A program made the translations under genes and the position numbers. Below the pieces are notes generated by a model. That model had not been told where the DNA came from and made no database searches. It was given only the letters and a program-made list of their open reading frames with translations. From contig NZ_WTYI01000001.1 of assembly GCF_009827445.1 (NCBI RefSeq), positions 124,001 to 188,000 of the forward strand: a DNA stretch of 64,000 nt. Direction: 5' to 3'. Shown one piece after another: positions 7,980-17,342 of the stretch. The stretch's first letter is position 1, and every line of letters begins with the position of its first letter. This DNA is from Qipengyuania aquimaris. GTDB taxonomy: Bacteria; Pseudomonadota; Alphaproteobacteria; Sphingomonadales; Sphingomonadaceae.

Positions 7980-8851
7980 GCTTCTCCGAGCAGGGCCTTG
8001 GCACGGGCGAGTTCGGCCTGCCCAACATAGCGCCCGCGAAATGGCATGACCTCCGCTCCGGGATTGAGGGAGAAAAGGCCGATTAGTTCTCGCGCTTCGG
8101 CGGTTTCATCGGTCGAAGGTGCGAATACCCTGTTGATCGCGTCGACCTGTGAAGGGTGGACCGCAACCATTCCCGTGAAACCGTCCGCGCGGGCTGCCTT
8201 GATAGCCCGCTCCGCACCTTCTGCATCGCGATGGTCCCGGAAACCGGCCTCGATAGCCTGAAGGCCTCGGGCATGGGCGGCGAGCAGGACTTGGGCGCGC
8301 ACATGCGCGAGCGGATCGATCCACAACCCGCCGGGCCCGCGCATCCTGCGTGCTCCGATAGATCGGGCAAGAGCCGCAGCATCCCAGCCATAACCTACGA
8401 TTCGTGGGTGAAGTTCGTGCGCAAATGCGGCCAGATTCAGGGCAGCGGCCGGGGTCCCGCCGAGTTCTGGTACGATACGGATCGAATTGCTGCGCAGCCC
8501 CGCTTTGGCTTCGCCTTCATACAGCATGGCAGCGAATTGCTGGATATCCTCGCTGCTCGAACAGCCCGCCAGTACGATACCGTCAGGTGCACCCTCCAGC
8601 GCTGCATCGAGGTCATCGCGCCATTGCGGGCTCGAGACCGGGCCGACGCGTGCCCACCGTTCAAAGCGGCGGGCGGCGACCAGCTGCTCGCGGTGGGAAA
8701 CAAGCCAGTCGCGCGCTGCAAGGCGACTGTGTTGCTTTGCATCGGCGTTGCCCGCGCGGGCCAGGTCCACGACGACAACGTCTGCGCCGCTGCCTGCAAC
8801 CTGGCCCAAGGCCTTCTCTTTGTCCGCCGGGACCTGGATCCACGAGCGCAT
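7976..8851 (-). CDS. HpcH/HpaI aldolase, CoA ester lyase (CitE-like)
   Basis: A 291-residue TIM-barrel protein of the HpcH/HpaI and citrate lyase beta family. Visible features are an N-terminal SWIQVPADKE, an acidic metal-binding segment after VPELGG, GLWIDPLAHV, and the C-terminal GMVAVHPSQVDAINRVFAP typical of CitE-like lyases. These enzymes cleave or form carbon bonds on CoA esters such as malyl-CoA or citramalyl-CoA. The usual RSxLxxP start motif is altered to RSWIQVP. The gene is convergent with the lipoprotein gene, sharing TTAA at the stops. Confidence 0.8.
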   Translation of the reverse strand: MRSWIQVPADKEKALGQVAGSGADVVVVDLARAGNADAKQHSRLAARDWLVSHREQLVAARRFERWARVGPVSSPQWRDDLDAALEGAPDGIVLAGCSSSEDIQQFAAMLYEGEAKAGLRSNSIRIVPELGGTPAAALNLAAFAHELHPRIVGYGWDAAALARSIGARRMRGPGGLWIDPLAHVRAQVLLAAHARGLQAIEAGFRDHRDAEGAERAIKAARADGFTGMVAVHPSQVDAINRVFAPSTDETAEARELIGLFSLNPGAEVMPFRGRYVGQAELARAKALLGEA

Positions 8852-8896
8852 ACGGCAACCCTCCTTAGCGAGCGAGACGCTCCGGAACGGTGCGAA

Positions 8897-10009
8897 TCAC
8901 TTTGCGAGAGTGTGCTCCTGTTTGGTTAGCATGGGGTAATCAATGTATCCTGCGGGTCCCGGAAGGTACCAACTTTGCGGCACATTTACATTGGGTTGCA
9001 GGTCTGCACCGAGGCGGAAACGCTCCGGCAGGTCGGGATTCGAGATGAAGTCGCGGCCCCAGCTCACTGCATCACAACGACCCGCTTCGATGTCGGCCAC
9101 CGCATCTTCGGGCGAATAATCGCTGTTGAGCACCAGCGGTCCCGAATAGATCTGGCGGATCAGCGGGCTTTGCTTCGGCACGTCGGTGCTGCCGAACGTG
9201 CCTTCCGGCCCCGGCTCGCGCAATTCGAGGAAGGCGAGGCCGAGTTCTTCGACCACCTTCGCGGCGGCGCCGAAGGTTGCGGGCGGATCGCTGTCGTCGC
9301 ACCCTTGCGTTTCGCCGTTGGGCGACAAGCGCACGCCGACGCGGTCGGCGCCCCACACGTCGATGAGGGCGGTAAGCACTTCGCGCAGGAAACGCGTGCG
9401 GTTTTCCGGGCTGCCGCCATATTCGTCATCGCGCTGGTTGGTGCTGTCGCGCAGGAATTGATCGACCAGATAACCATTCGCGCCGTGCAGCTGTACGCCG
9501 TCGAATCCGGCCCTTTTCGCATTCTCGGCAGCGTGACGGTAATCTTCGACAACGCGTGCGATCTCGTCCGTGCCGAGCGCGCGGGCAGGCTGGTAATCCT
9601 TGCGGCCCTCGAACGTATGGGCATGGCCGGGAGCGCAGGTGGCGCTGGCCGAGACGGGGGGCTTCCCGCCAAGGAAATCAGGATGGACGAGGCGGCCCAT
9701 GTGCCAGAGCTGGAGCACGATCTTGCCGCCTTCTTCGTGCACGGCCTGCGTCACGGGCTTCCAGCCTTCGACCTGTTCATCGCTCCAGATACCGGGAGCG
9801 GCGGGCCACCCCAGCCCTTCCACGCTGATGCCGGTGGCTTCGGAAATGATCAGGCCTGCCCCTGCGCGCTGGCGGTAATAAGTCGCCATCATCTCGTTCG
9901 GGATCGAGCCGGGCTGCGTCGAACGGCCACGGGTGAGCGGGGCCATGTAGACGCGGTTCTTCGTTTCGATGGCGCCGAGAGTGAGCGGTTCGAACAGCTT
10001 TGCATGCAT
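8897..10009 (-). CDS. Old yellow enzyme-type alkene reductase (NemA-like)
   Basis: A 370-residue FMN flavoprotein of the old yellow enzyme family. It starts MHAKLFEPLTLG and shows APLTRGRST, LQLWHMGR, the substrate-binding pair in GVQLHGANGYLVDQFL, and the C-terminal DAVSWGRDFISNPDLP. It should reduce activated C=C bonds of enals, enones, nitro compounds or nitrate esters with NAD(P)H. Length and motifs match NemA and XenA-like enzymes. The ATG at 10009 was chosen; the much longer open frame upstream lacks coding character and runs antisense to the DMT gene. Confidence 0.92.
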   Translation of the reverse strand: MHAKLFEPLTLGAIETKNRVYMAPLTRGRSTQPGSIPNEMMATYYRQRAGAGLIISEATGISVEGLGWPAAPGIWSDEQVEGWKPVTQAVHEEGGKIVLQLWHMGRLVHPDFLGGKPPVSASATCAPGHAHTFEGRKDYQPARALGTDEIARVVEDYRHAAENAKRAGFDGVQLHGANGYLVDQFLRDSTNQRDDEYGGSPENRTRFLREVLTALIDVWGADRVGVRLSPNGETQGCDDSDPPATFGAAAKVVEELGLAFLELREPGPEGTFGSTDVPKQSPLIRQIYSGPLVLNSDYSPEDAVADIEAGRCDAVSWGRDFISNPDLPERFRLGADLQPNVNVPQSWYLPGPAGYIDYPMLTKQEHTLAK

Positions 10010-10065
10010 ATGGGACAAGTCCTTTTTTGCTGACTTCCTTGTGACAGGAGAGCTAGGGGGCCGGG

Positions 10066-10983
10066 ATGAGCGAAACAAGCGCCCCGGCCGACAAGAATGG
10101 CTTTCAGCCCGGCGCGTGGCACTTCGTCGCGTTACTCGCGGGCAACTTCGCGCTCGCCCTCGGTCCTTGGCTGGTGCGGCTGGCAGATACGGGGCCCGTC
10201 TCGTCCGCCTTCTGGCGATTGCTGCTGCCGATCCCCCTTCTTGCGATACTCGCCTGGCGCACCCGGTCACCCGAACCCCTCGACAAGCGGCTTGCGCTGC
10301 TTGCCGTTGCGGCTGGTGTGTTCTTCGCCCTCGACCTTGCCAGCTGGCACGTCGGGATCGAGCGCACGCGGCTCGGCAATGCGGTCCTGTTCGGGAACTC
10401 CGGCAGCGTGATCCTGATGATCTGGGGGCTGATTGCCCTTCGCCGCGCGCCCTCCGGCAGAGAATTTGCGGGGGTCGCCATGGCATTGGCAGGAGCGGCA
10501 ATCCTGCTCGGTCGCAGCCTTGAGATTTCCCAGGCAAGCTTCGTCGGCGACCTGTTCTGCCTTGCTGCGGGCCTGTTCTACGCCTTCTACCTCTTACCCG
10601 CACAGCGCGCGCGAACGGCGTTGGGACAATGGAGCGTGCTCTTGCTGGTGTCGCTGGCCGCTTCGCCGATCCTGCTCTCCATCGCTCTGGCGAGCGGAGA
10701 GCCGATCTGGCCGGGCGCGGCAGGCTGGCAGCCGGTTGTCCTGCTGGCGCTGTCGAGCCAGATCATCGGGCAGGGTCTACTCGTATTCTCGCTTCGCCAT
10801 TTCCCGCCGCTGATTATCGGCATGGCGCTGCTGCTGCAGCCGGCCATTGGCGCGACGATCGGATGGGCGGTCTTCGAGGAGATGCTCACCTTGCTGAATA
10901 TCGCAGGCATGGCGCTGGTCGGGACCGCGCTCGTCATCGCCCGCAGTGCGGCGGGCAAGGTCAAGGTGCCGCGAACGCGCTGA
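10066..10983 (+). CDS. DMT superfamily (EamA) exporter
   Basis: A 305-residue inner-membrane protein with ten hydrophobic helices arranged as two EamA repeats. Features include RLADTGPVSSAFWR in the first repeat and GQGLLVFSLRHFPPL in the second. Members export amino acids, purines or other metabolites; the substrate is not predictable here. The gene is divergent from the old yellow enzyme gene and ends 3 bases before the convergent DUF2254 gene. Confidence 0.88.
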   Translation: MSETSAPADKNGFQPGAWHFVALLAGNFALALGPWLVRLADTGPVSSAFWRLLLPIPLLAILAWRTRSPEPLDKRLALLAVAAGVFFALDLASWHVGIERTRLGNAVLFGNSGSVILMIWGLIALRRAPSGREFAGVAMALAGAAILLGRSLEISQASFVGDLFCLAAGLFYAFYLLPAQRARTALGQWSVLLLVSLAASPILLSIALASGEPIWPGAAGWQPVVLLALSSQIIGQGLLVFSLRHFPPLIIGMALLLQPAIGATIGWAVFEEMLTLLNIAGMALVGTALVIARSAAGKVKVPRTR

Positions 10984-10986
10984 CGG

Positions 10987-12303
10987 TCACCAGAACGTGC
11001 GGTTGAATTCGCGGTGGTGCTGTTCGAAGCGTTCGAGGTCCGGGCCGACAAGGCTCAGCTTCACCTGTTCCGCCAGTTTGTCCGCTTCGTCCATAAGGCT
11101 GGCCTGACGCCCTTCGTGCTTGAGCGGAGTGGCCGCATTAGCAAGCGTGTCTAGCATGACCTCCGATGCGATCGGAGAGGTCGCCACCGCGCTGCGGATC
11201 GCGCCGAACCCGCGCTTTACGTAATGATCGAACCCGTCGGGAGCGGGGATCACGGGGCAGTGCTCGGCGTCTTCACCGCACACGTCCTTACGCAGGTCAC
11301 GGCGTCCGACTTCTGCCGTGGCCGCGCCAAGCCAGTGTAGTGCCGTAATCGCGGTAAAAGGATCGTTGATCCCGGGCGAAAGCGCGCGCAGGCCGATTTC
11401 CACCAACTCGTCGATCAGGAATTGAGGGTCCTGTTCCGGCGTGCGCGTGGCCCCGAGCGTGAAACAGTCACGCACGCGGTCTTCGATTTTCTCCGGCTTG
11501 CACCCCTTGATGCACATGAGTTCCATTTCACGGTGGACGAAGTCGCCCGTCCGCACGACCAGCGAGAAGGTGCAGCCACACTCCCGCGCGATTTTCTCGA
11601 GATCCTCGAAATCGATGAGCTGCACATAGCCGGTGCCCCAGGCGGTAATCGGATCGCCGCCTTCGGGCTGGCGTGCATCGGCGAATTGATCTTCGACCGG
11701 ATAGGTCTCGCGAATGGCTTGGAGTAGCCGGCCGCCAATCCCTTCGAGCACCTTGTTGATGCGGATGCTCGAGGGAATGTGGTTGAGGAAGAAAACAAGC
11801 ACCGCAACGCACAGGCCGAGCAGGACGTAAGCGACGAGCAGCGAAAGTTGCGGCGTGAAGCCGGGCAGCGCAGTGGTCGTGGCATCGCTGATCGTGGCCG
11901 GTGTCTCGTCCTCGGCGCGGACGGCGCGAAGGACCAGGAGGGAATAGACGAAGCTGCCGATAAAGGTCGCAAGGCTCAGCTGGTTGCCGCGATCCTCCAT
12001 GAAGTTCGTCAGCAGGCGCGGCCCGTAATTACCGCTGGCATAGGCGACCGCCGCAATCGTGATCGAGAACACCGTCGAAGCGACACCAATCATGCTGCCG
12101 GCCATGACGGTCAGCATGTCCGCTGCACCCTTGGGACGGGCAGGGATAACCCAGCTCACATCGTTGAGGAACTCGGCAAAGCCAGAACGATCGAGCCAGA
12201 CCATTGCAAAGGCAAGAATCGCGGCAAGGATTGAGAAAAGCGCCGGATAGAACCAGTAGTTGGCGTTAAGGCGCGCCCAGAAAAAGCGGATTTCAGCGGT
12301 CAT
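10987..12303 (-). CDS. DUF2254 membrane protein
   Basis: A 438-residue protein of the DUF2254 family. Four N-terminal membrane helices carry the family segment GSMIGVASTVFSITIAAVAYASGNYGPRLL, here described only by its key residues SVFSI and NYGPR. A soluble C-terminal half includes the conserved SPGINDPFTA. The molecular function of the family is not established. It is transcribed away from nadA, which lies 34 bases upstream on the same strand. Confidence 0.85.
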   Translation of the reverse strand: MTAEIRFFWARLNANYWFYPALFSILAAILAFAMVWLDRSGFAEFLNDVSWVIPARPKGAADMLTVMAGSMIGVASTVFSITIAAVAYASGNYGPRLLTNFMEDRGNQLSLATFIGSFVYSLLVLRAVRAEDETPATISDATTTALPGFTPQLSLLVAYVLLGLCVAVLVFFLNHIPSSIRINKVLEGIGGRLLQAIRETYPVEDQFADARQPEGGDPITAWGTGYVQLIDFEDLEKIARECGCTFSLVVRTGDFVHREMELMCIKGCKPEKIEDRVRDCFTLGATRTPEQDPQFLIDELVEIGLRALSPGINDPFTAITALHWLGAATAEVGRRDLRKDVCGEDAEHCPVIPAPDGFDHYVKRGFGAIRSAVATSPIASEVMLDTLANAATPLKHEGRQASLMDEADKLAEQVKLSLVGPDLERFEQHHREFNRTFW

Positions 12304-12337
12304 GCAGGGCTAAACGCGCATCACCGCTCTCGGTGCC

Positions 12338-13324
12338 TCAGACTTTGCCCAGATCGCCCTTGCCGATGGTGCCGCTGGCCATTTCGAGCATCTTGTCGAG
12401 GCTTTGCTTGGCCTTGAGTCGCAGCCCTTCCTCAATTTCGATACGCGGTTCCAGATCGCGCAGGCAGGCGTACATCTTCTCCATGGTGTTGAGCGCCATG
12501 TAAGGACAGATGTTGCAGCTGCAGTTGCCGTCCGCACCCGGTGCGCCGATGAAATTCTTCTCGGGCAGGGCCTTTTCCATCTGGTGGATGATGTGCGGTT
12601 CGGTCGCGACGATCAGCGTATCGCCCTCGAATGTCTTGGCGAATTGCAGGATGCCGCTGGTCGAGCCGACATAATCGGCATGGTCGATGATCGTCGGCGG
12701 GCACTCGGGGTGCGCGGCGACGGGTGCATCGGGATGCTGGGCCTTCAATTTGAGCAGCTCGGTTTCGCTGAAGGCCTCGTGCACGATGCAGACACCCGGC
12801 CACAGCAACATTTCGCGATTAAACTTGCGGCTCATGTAACCGCCAAGGTGACGGTCGGGGCCGAAGATGATCTTCTGGTCTTCGGGGATCTGGCTGATGA
12901 TCGTTTCCGCGCTGGAGCTGGTGACGATCACGTCCGACAGCGCTTTCACCTCGGTCGAGCAGTTGATGTAGGTCAGCGCGATGTGGTCCGGGTGGGCTTC
13001 GCGGAAAGCCTTGAACTTTTCGGGCGGGCAGCTGTCCTCGAGGCTGCAACCGGCGTCCATGTCGGGGAGGACGACGATCTTTTCGGGGCTGAGGATCTTG
13101 GCCGTGTCGGCCATGAACTTCACCCCGCAGAACACGATCACATCGGCATCGGTTTCCGCTGCCTTGCGCGACAATTCCAGACTGTCACCGACGAAATCGG
13201 CAATGTCCTGGATATCGGCGGTCTGGTAGTAATGCGCCAGAATGATCGCGTTCTTTTCCTTGCGGAGGCGATCGATTTCGCTGAGCAGGTCTTCCCCGGT
13301 CGGCAGGCTGGTTTCGGCAGTCAT
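12338..13324 (-). CDS. nadA: Quinolinate synthase NadA
   Basis: A 328-residue enzyme that condenses iminoaspartate with dihydroxyacetone phosphate to quinolinate in de novo NAD synthesis. The three cysteines that hold the 4Fe-4S cluster are visible in YINCST, HPECPP and NICPYM. Substrate-binding HYY (AHYYQ) and the TSSSA and STSG motifs are also present. nadB and nadC are not adjacent. Length and start (MTAETSLPTG) fit the family. Confidence 0.96.
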   Translation of the reverse strand: MTAETSLPTGEDLLSEIDRLRKEKNAIILAHYYQTADIQDIADFVGDSLELSRKAAETDADVIVFCGVKFMADTAKILSPEKIVVLPDMDAGCSLEDSCPPEKFKAFREAHPDHIALTYINCSTEVKALSDVIVTSSSAETIISQIPEDQKIIFGPDRHLGGYMSRKFNREMLLWPGVCIVHEAFSETELLKLKAQHPDAPVAAHPECPPTIIDHADYVGSTSGILQFAKTFEGDTLIVATEPHIIHQMEKALPEKNFIGAPGADGNCSCNICPYMALNTMEKMYACLRDLEPRIEIEEGLRLKAKQSLDKMLEMASGTIGKGDLGKV

Positions 13325-13398
13325 AATCTGTCCCGTCTGATGCGTTTGATGCGCTTATAGACAGAATGGCTGGCGAGGCGAGGAGGTTCCGCGAAGTG

Positions 13399-14178
13399 CT
13401 ACATTGTGAAGCCGGGCGGGAGAAACGCTTCCATCGGGCGTTCGGCCCCGGGCGTTCCGGCAATGACCCAATCGGTAATCGCATATCCTACAGGAGAATA
13501 GGCGAGCAGCATCGAAGCCACGAAAACACCGGCATAAATGCCGAGGCCCCACCAATAGGCCGGGTGGACATGCCCGAGCTTGCGCTTGTCGGCGATCATG
13601 CCGATCACGGGAAAGATCATCGTGACGACGGTGGTGATGACCCACGCATTGGGGATCATCAGCGGCAGGGGGAGCAGGCGCCCGACGCCCGGCCCCAGCA
13701 GTATGGCCATGGAACACAGCATCAACCGCCGGTGCCAGCCGGTGTAGCGCTGGCGAAGCAAGGCCCAAAAGGCGAGGAAGCCGAAGCACCAGACCAGCGC
13801 GAAATTGCTGATGAGGAATTCGTTCACGTCAAAGAAGAACGGGCCGCCGGTCCGCTGCGCAACGACGACCATGATCAGGGATCCGGCCGCGACCATGAGG
13901 GGGACGAGGAAGTAGGCGAATTTGCCCAGCTTGCGGTGCAGTGTCCAATTGCCGGAAGAGGCGGTGAAATGCTGGGCGAGGTAAAGTCCGATCCACGACA
14001 TGAAGATGATACCATGGACGTGATAGGCCCAGGGCACGTTGAAGCTGGACCGGCCCATCGCGAGGTTAAGCGAAAAGCCTGCGACGATGATCGTCGACAT
14101 GACGACAGCCATGATGGTGAAAAAGCGGGTATTGCCCCGGTCCGCAGTCGTATTCGGTTGAGCGGCAGTGGATGCCAT
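13399..14178 (-). CDS. Membrane protein of unknown function, about seven helices
   Basis: A 259-residue inner-membrane protein. Hydrophobic segments run almost the whole length, with histidines inside or near helices (YHVHG, LAQHF, GWHRRLML) that could in principle bind heme or metal. I do not recognise the family with certainty. The ATG at 14178 is preceded by GGGGGAGG, a strong ribosome site, so it was preferred to the upstream in-frame start at 14202. It lies upstream of nadA on the same strand, 74 bases away. Confidence 0.7.
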   Translation of the reverse strand: MASTAAQPNTTADRGNTRFFTIMAVVMSTIIVAGFSLNLAMGRSSFNVPWAYHVHGIIFMSWIGLYLAQHFTASSGNWTLHRKLGKFAYFLVPLMVAAGSLIMVVVAQRTGGPFFFDVNEFLISNFALVWCFGFLAFWALLRQRYTGWHRRLMLCSMAILLGPGVGRLLPLPLMIPNAWVITTVVTMIFPVIGMIADKRKLGHVHPAYWWGLGIYAGVFVASMLLAYSPVGYAITDWVIAGTPGAERPMEAFLPPGFTM

Positions 14179-14263
14179 CGTCGTTCCCTCCCCCAAGTTC
14201 ACGCGACCAGTCTTGTTTTTCGTTATGGCCTCGAAAGCTATCGGGGGAGCGAAGAACCGTCAA

Positions 14264-14959
14264 TTAGTCCGGCGGCGTTTCCCCATCGAAACGGACATTG
14301 ACTGCTATGTCCTCATAGCCCGCGACTTGCAGCGGGATGGCGAGATTCTGACGCACCGCCTCTTTGGCAGCACTGCGGGCCATGGCGATGACCTGCGGGT
14401 TCTTGGCAAACTCCGCCGCCTTGCGTTCGGCCTGGCGCGAATTGTTGCGGGCAAGATCGCTGCTCGCGTCGCGGCTGACGTATGTGCCCTCGGTGAAGGT
14501 GGTCTGCGATCCTTCGTCGAGATTGGGGCGCGAAATCTTGAGCGCAGGCAGGATCACGTCGAGCGTATCGCTGGCCTCGTCCCATTCGAAGCGATCGCGA
14601 TCCATGTGCGAAAGGTCGAGGCGATATTCGACCGTCGCCGGGATGACTGCCGCCTGCCTGCTTTCAAGCAGGTCGACGCCCAGGACACCGCGCTTGTCGA
14701 CGCTTTCCGCCACGACTTCGAAGCGCGAGGAGAACACGGTCAGCGAATTCTGCTTCTCGAAAGCCAGCATGGCGCTGGCGACCGGGTCGCCTTCTTCCTG
14801 ATGGAAGAACGCGCGCCAGCCGAGCCACGCGCAGGCGGCTATGAGGAGGATGACGATAAGCCACGGCACAGCCTGCACCCGCGCGAGCGATTGCTCCTTG
14901 CGCGGTTTCGTGACGATGTCGGTCTCTAGGGTGTCTGCTTGTTCGGTGTTGTTTGCCAT
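14264..14959 (-). CDS. DUF4230 membrane-anchored protein
   Basis: A 231-residue protein with a cytoplasmic N-terminus, one membrane helix (PWLIVILLIAACAWLGW) and an external DUF4230 domain with the pattern VPATVEYRLDLS (here IPATVEYRLDLS). The function of the family is unknown. Its start overlaps the end of the upstream metallo-hydrolase gene by 34 bases, so the two are very likely cotranscribed. Confidence 0.8.
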   Translation of the reverse strand: MANNTEQADTLETDIVTKPRKEQSLARVQAVPWLIVILLIAACAWLGWRAFFHQEEGDPVASAMLAFEKQNSLTVFSSRFEVVAESVDKRGVLGVDLLESRQAAVIPATVEYRLDLSHMDRDRFEWDEASDTLDVILPALKISRPNLDEGSQTTFTEGTYVSRDASSDLARNNSRQAERKAAEFAKNPQVIAMARSAAKEAVRQNLAIPLQVAGYEDIAVNVRFDGETPPD

Positions 14960-15816
14960 ACCTCTCCAGAACGCTGGACCAGTCCACGGCGTTCCAGATC
15001 GATGAGGTGGGCGGTTACCGACATCTTCGCCGCACCATGCAGGCGTGCATCAAGGCCCTTGTACATCCTGGGCACGAAATCGGCTGCTTCCAGCGGGCCT
15101 TCCTGCAGGTGTCGCAGGATCTGGTTTTCGCGCTGGCGGCGGTGGCCGATCATCCCCCGGACCATCTGGCGGGGCTTTTCGATCGCCTCACCGTGGGCCG
15201 GATAGAAGACACGGTCCTCGCGGGCGTAGAGTTTCTCGAGACTGGCCATGTAATCAGCCATGTCACCGTCGGGCGGCACTACGACGCTGGTGGACCAGCC
15301 CATGACATGGTCGCCGGTGAACAGCGCGCCGCTTTCCTCCAGCGCAAAGCACAGGTGGTTCGACACGTGACCGGGCGTCGCCACTGCGCGCAGGGTCCAG
15401 CCGGGGCCGGTCATCGCCTCTCCATCGGCCAGCACGCGGTCGGGTTCGTAAGTCCGGTCGAAAGATGCGTCGGCGCGGGGGCCGCTGTCGTCGAGGACTA
15501 GTGGGGCGCATCCGACGATCGGCGCGCCCGTACGCGCGGCAAGGGGGCGAGCGGCAGGCGAATGGTCACGGTGCGTGTGCGTGCACATGATCGCGCAGAC
15601 ATGCTCGTCACCGATGGCCGCATCGAGCGCGAGAAGATGTTCGGGATCGTCCGGACCCGGGTCGATCACCGCACAGCCGCCGCCGATGCCCACGACATAG
15701 GACTGCGTGCCGGTATAGGTATAGGGCGACGGATTGGGGGCGAGCACGCGCCGCACCAGCGGTTCGAGCTGCTGCGCTTCGCCCGTAGGCCATGGTTTGG
15801 GAGGAGGACCTGCCAT
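14926..15816 (-). CDS. MBL-fold metallo-hydrolase (LACTB2/glyoxalase II-like)
   Basis: A 296-residue metallo-beta-lactamase fold hydrolase. The metal motif THTHRDHSP is intact, as are the later ligands in VATPGHVSNHL and FTGDHVMGW. A C-terminal winged-helix part (EGPLEAADFVPRMYKGL and following) is as in LACTB2-type proteins. The substrate may be a thioester or a nucleic acid; I cannot choose. It is divergent from glpK, with 62 bases between the starts. Confidence 0.88.
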   Translation of the reverse strand: MAGPPPKPWPTGEAQQLEPLVRRVLAPNPSPYTYTGTQSYVVGIGGGCAVIDPGPDDPEHLLALDAAIGDEHVCAIMCTHTHRDHSPAARPLAARTGAPIVGCAPLVLDDSGPRADASFDRTYEPDRVLADGEAMTGPGWTLRAVATPGHVSNHLCFALEESGALFTGDHVMGWSTSVVVPPDGDMADYMASLEKLYAREDRVFYPAHGEAIEKPRQMVRGMIGHRRQRENQILRHLQEGPLEAADFVPRMYKGLDARLHGAAKMSVTAHLIDLERRGLVQRSGEVWQTTPNKQTP

Positions 15817-15878
15817 GGGGTTGCATATGGGGGAGCTGGCGGTTCATGTCACCATCTGCCGGTGAAGAGGGAGAAATC

Positions 15879-17342
15879 ATGGCCGAGTGCATTCTTGTTC
15901 TCGATGCGGGAACGACGTCCACCAGGGCGATGGTGTTCGACAGGCAGGGCGGGCTGGAGGCGGTGTGTCAGGCCGAACTGACGCAGCACTATCCGCGCCC
16001 AGGCTGGGTCGAACACGATGCGGCGGAAATCTGGGAGAAAACGCTTGGCTGCATGCGCGAAGCGGTGGGCGAGGATGCGGACCGGATTGCTGCCATCGGT
16101 ATCACCAATCAGCGCGAAACGGTTGTCGCGTGGGACCGGAACAGCGGCGAACCTCTGGCGCGCGCCATCGTGTGGCAGGATCGCCGGACCTCCGGTTTCT
16201 GCGCGAAACTGAAGGATGAAGGGCACGAACCGTCTGTCCAGCAGCGCACCGGCCTGCTGCTCGACCCGTATTTTTCGGGCACGAAGATGCGCTGGATGCT
16301 CGACAATGACGAGGCGGTGAAAGCCGCGCACGACAAGGGGACGCTCGCCTTTGGGACGGTGGAAAGCTGGCTGGTCTTCAAGCTGTCGGGCGGGACGCAT
16401 ATTTCCGATGCCAGCAACGCCAGCCGGACGCTGCTGCTTGCGCTTGATGGCGAGCAGTTCGACGAGGATTTGTGCGAGCTGTTCGGCGTCCCGCGCGAAA
16501 GCCTGCCGCAGGTTGTCGACACGCATGGCGAACTGGCCGTCGCGGCGGAAGAGTGGCTGGGGCAGACGGTCCCCATTACCGGTCTCGTAGGCGACCAGCA
16601 GTCTGCCACTATCGGTCAGGGCTGCCTCTCGTTCGGCGAAACCAAGGCGACCTATGGGACGGGAGCCTTCGTCCTCACCAACAAGGGCAGCGACATTCCC
16701 CGCTCCGACCACCGCTTGCTCGGCACGGTCTTGCACCAATCCGGCGGGCAGCGGACCTATGCGATCGAGGGTGCCTGTTTCGTTGCTGGCAGTCTTATCA
16801 AGTACTTGCGCGACGAACTTGGGCTGATCGAAAGCGCCGCACAGACTGAGGAGCTGGCCCGCTCCATCGAGGACAGCGGCGAGGTGGTCATCGTGCCTGC
16901 TCTCGCCGGACTTGGCGCGCCGCACTGGATGCCCGAAGCGCGCAGCGTCATCTCGGGTCTCAGTTTCGCCAGCGGCAAAGCGCAGATCGCGCGCGCTGCG
17001 CTGGAGGCCATGGCGCACCAGACCCATGACCTCGCGCAGGCATTCGCCGCCGATGGCGCGCCCTGGGCAAGCCTCAGGATCGACGGCGGGATGAGCGCCA
17101 ATGACTGGATGGCGCAGGATCTCGCCGACATTCTCGGTATCGAGGTCGAGCGTCCGGAATTCGTGGAGACGACTGCGCTAGGGGCTGCGGTGTGTGCTGC
17201 GGTGGGGGCAGGGCTATATCCCTCGCTCGACGCGGCGGCGGCGCAGATGCGCGGCAAGGCCGATACCTTCAAGCCGTCGATGGATGCGGATGTGCGCGAA
17301 GCCCGGCTCGCACGCTACGCCAAGGCGCTGTCGGCTGCCTGA
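15879..17342 (+). CDS. glpK: Glycerol kinase GlpK
   Basis: A 487-residue FGGY-family kinase that phosphorylates glycerol to glycerol 3-phosphate. It shows the N-terminal phosphate loop DAGTTSTRAMVFD, GITNQRET, WQDRRT, and the C-terminal adenosine motif RIDGGMSANDWMAQ. The ATG at 15879 has GAGGGAGAA upstream and matches the usual N-terminus; the longer frame upstream is not conserved. There is no glpF or glpD beside it, so glycerol uptake and oxidation must be encoded elsewhere. The stop codon directly abuts that of the convergent DUF1465 gene. Confidence 0.95.
   Translation: MAECILVLDAGTTSTRAMVFDRQGGLEAVCQAELTQHYPRPGWVEHDAAEIWEKTLGCMREAVGEDADRIAAIGITNQRETVVAWDRNSGEPLARAIVWQDRRTSGFCAKLKDEGHEPSVQQRTGLLLDPYFSGTKMRWMLDNDEAVKAAHDKGTLAFGTVESWLVFKLSGGTHISDASNASRTLLLALDGEQFDEDLCELFGVPRESLPQVVDTHGELAVAAEEWLGQTVPITGLVGDQQSATIGQGCLSFGETKATYGTGAFVLTNKGSDIPRSDHRLLGTVLHQSGGQRTYAIEGACFVAGSLIKYLRDELGLIESAAQTEELARSIEDSGEVVIVPALAGLGAPHWMPEARSVISGLSFASGKAQIARAALEAMAHQTHDLAQAFAADGAPWASLRIDGGMSANDWMAQDLADILGIEVERPEFVETTALGAAVCAAVGAGLYPSLDAAAAQMRGKADTFKPSMDADVREARLARYAKALSAA

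Noticed and set aside
10010..10603. An upstream extension of the old yellow enzyme frame by almost 200 codons
   Set aside because: The extension is Arg/Ser/Pro-rich, runs opposite the DMT transporter gene, and the family N-terminus begins at 10009.
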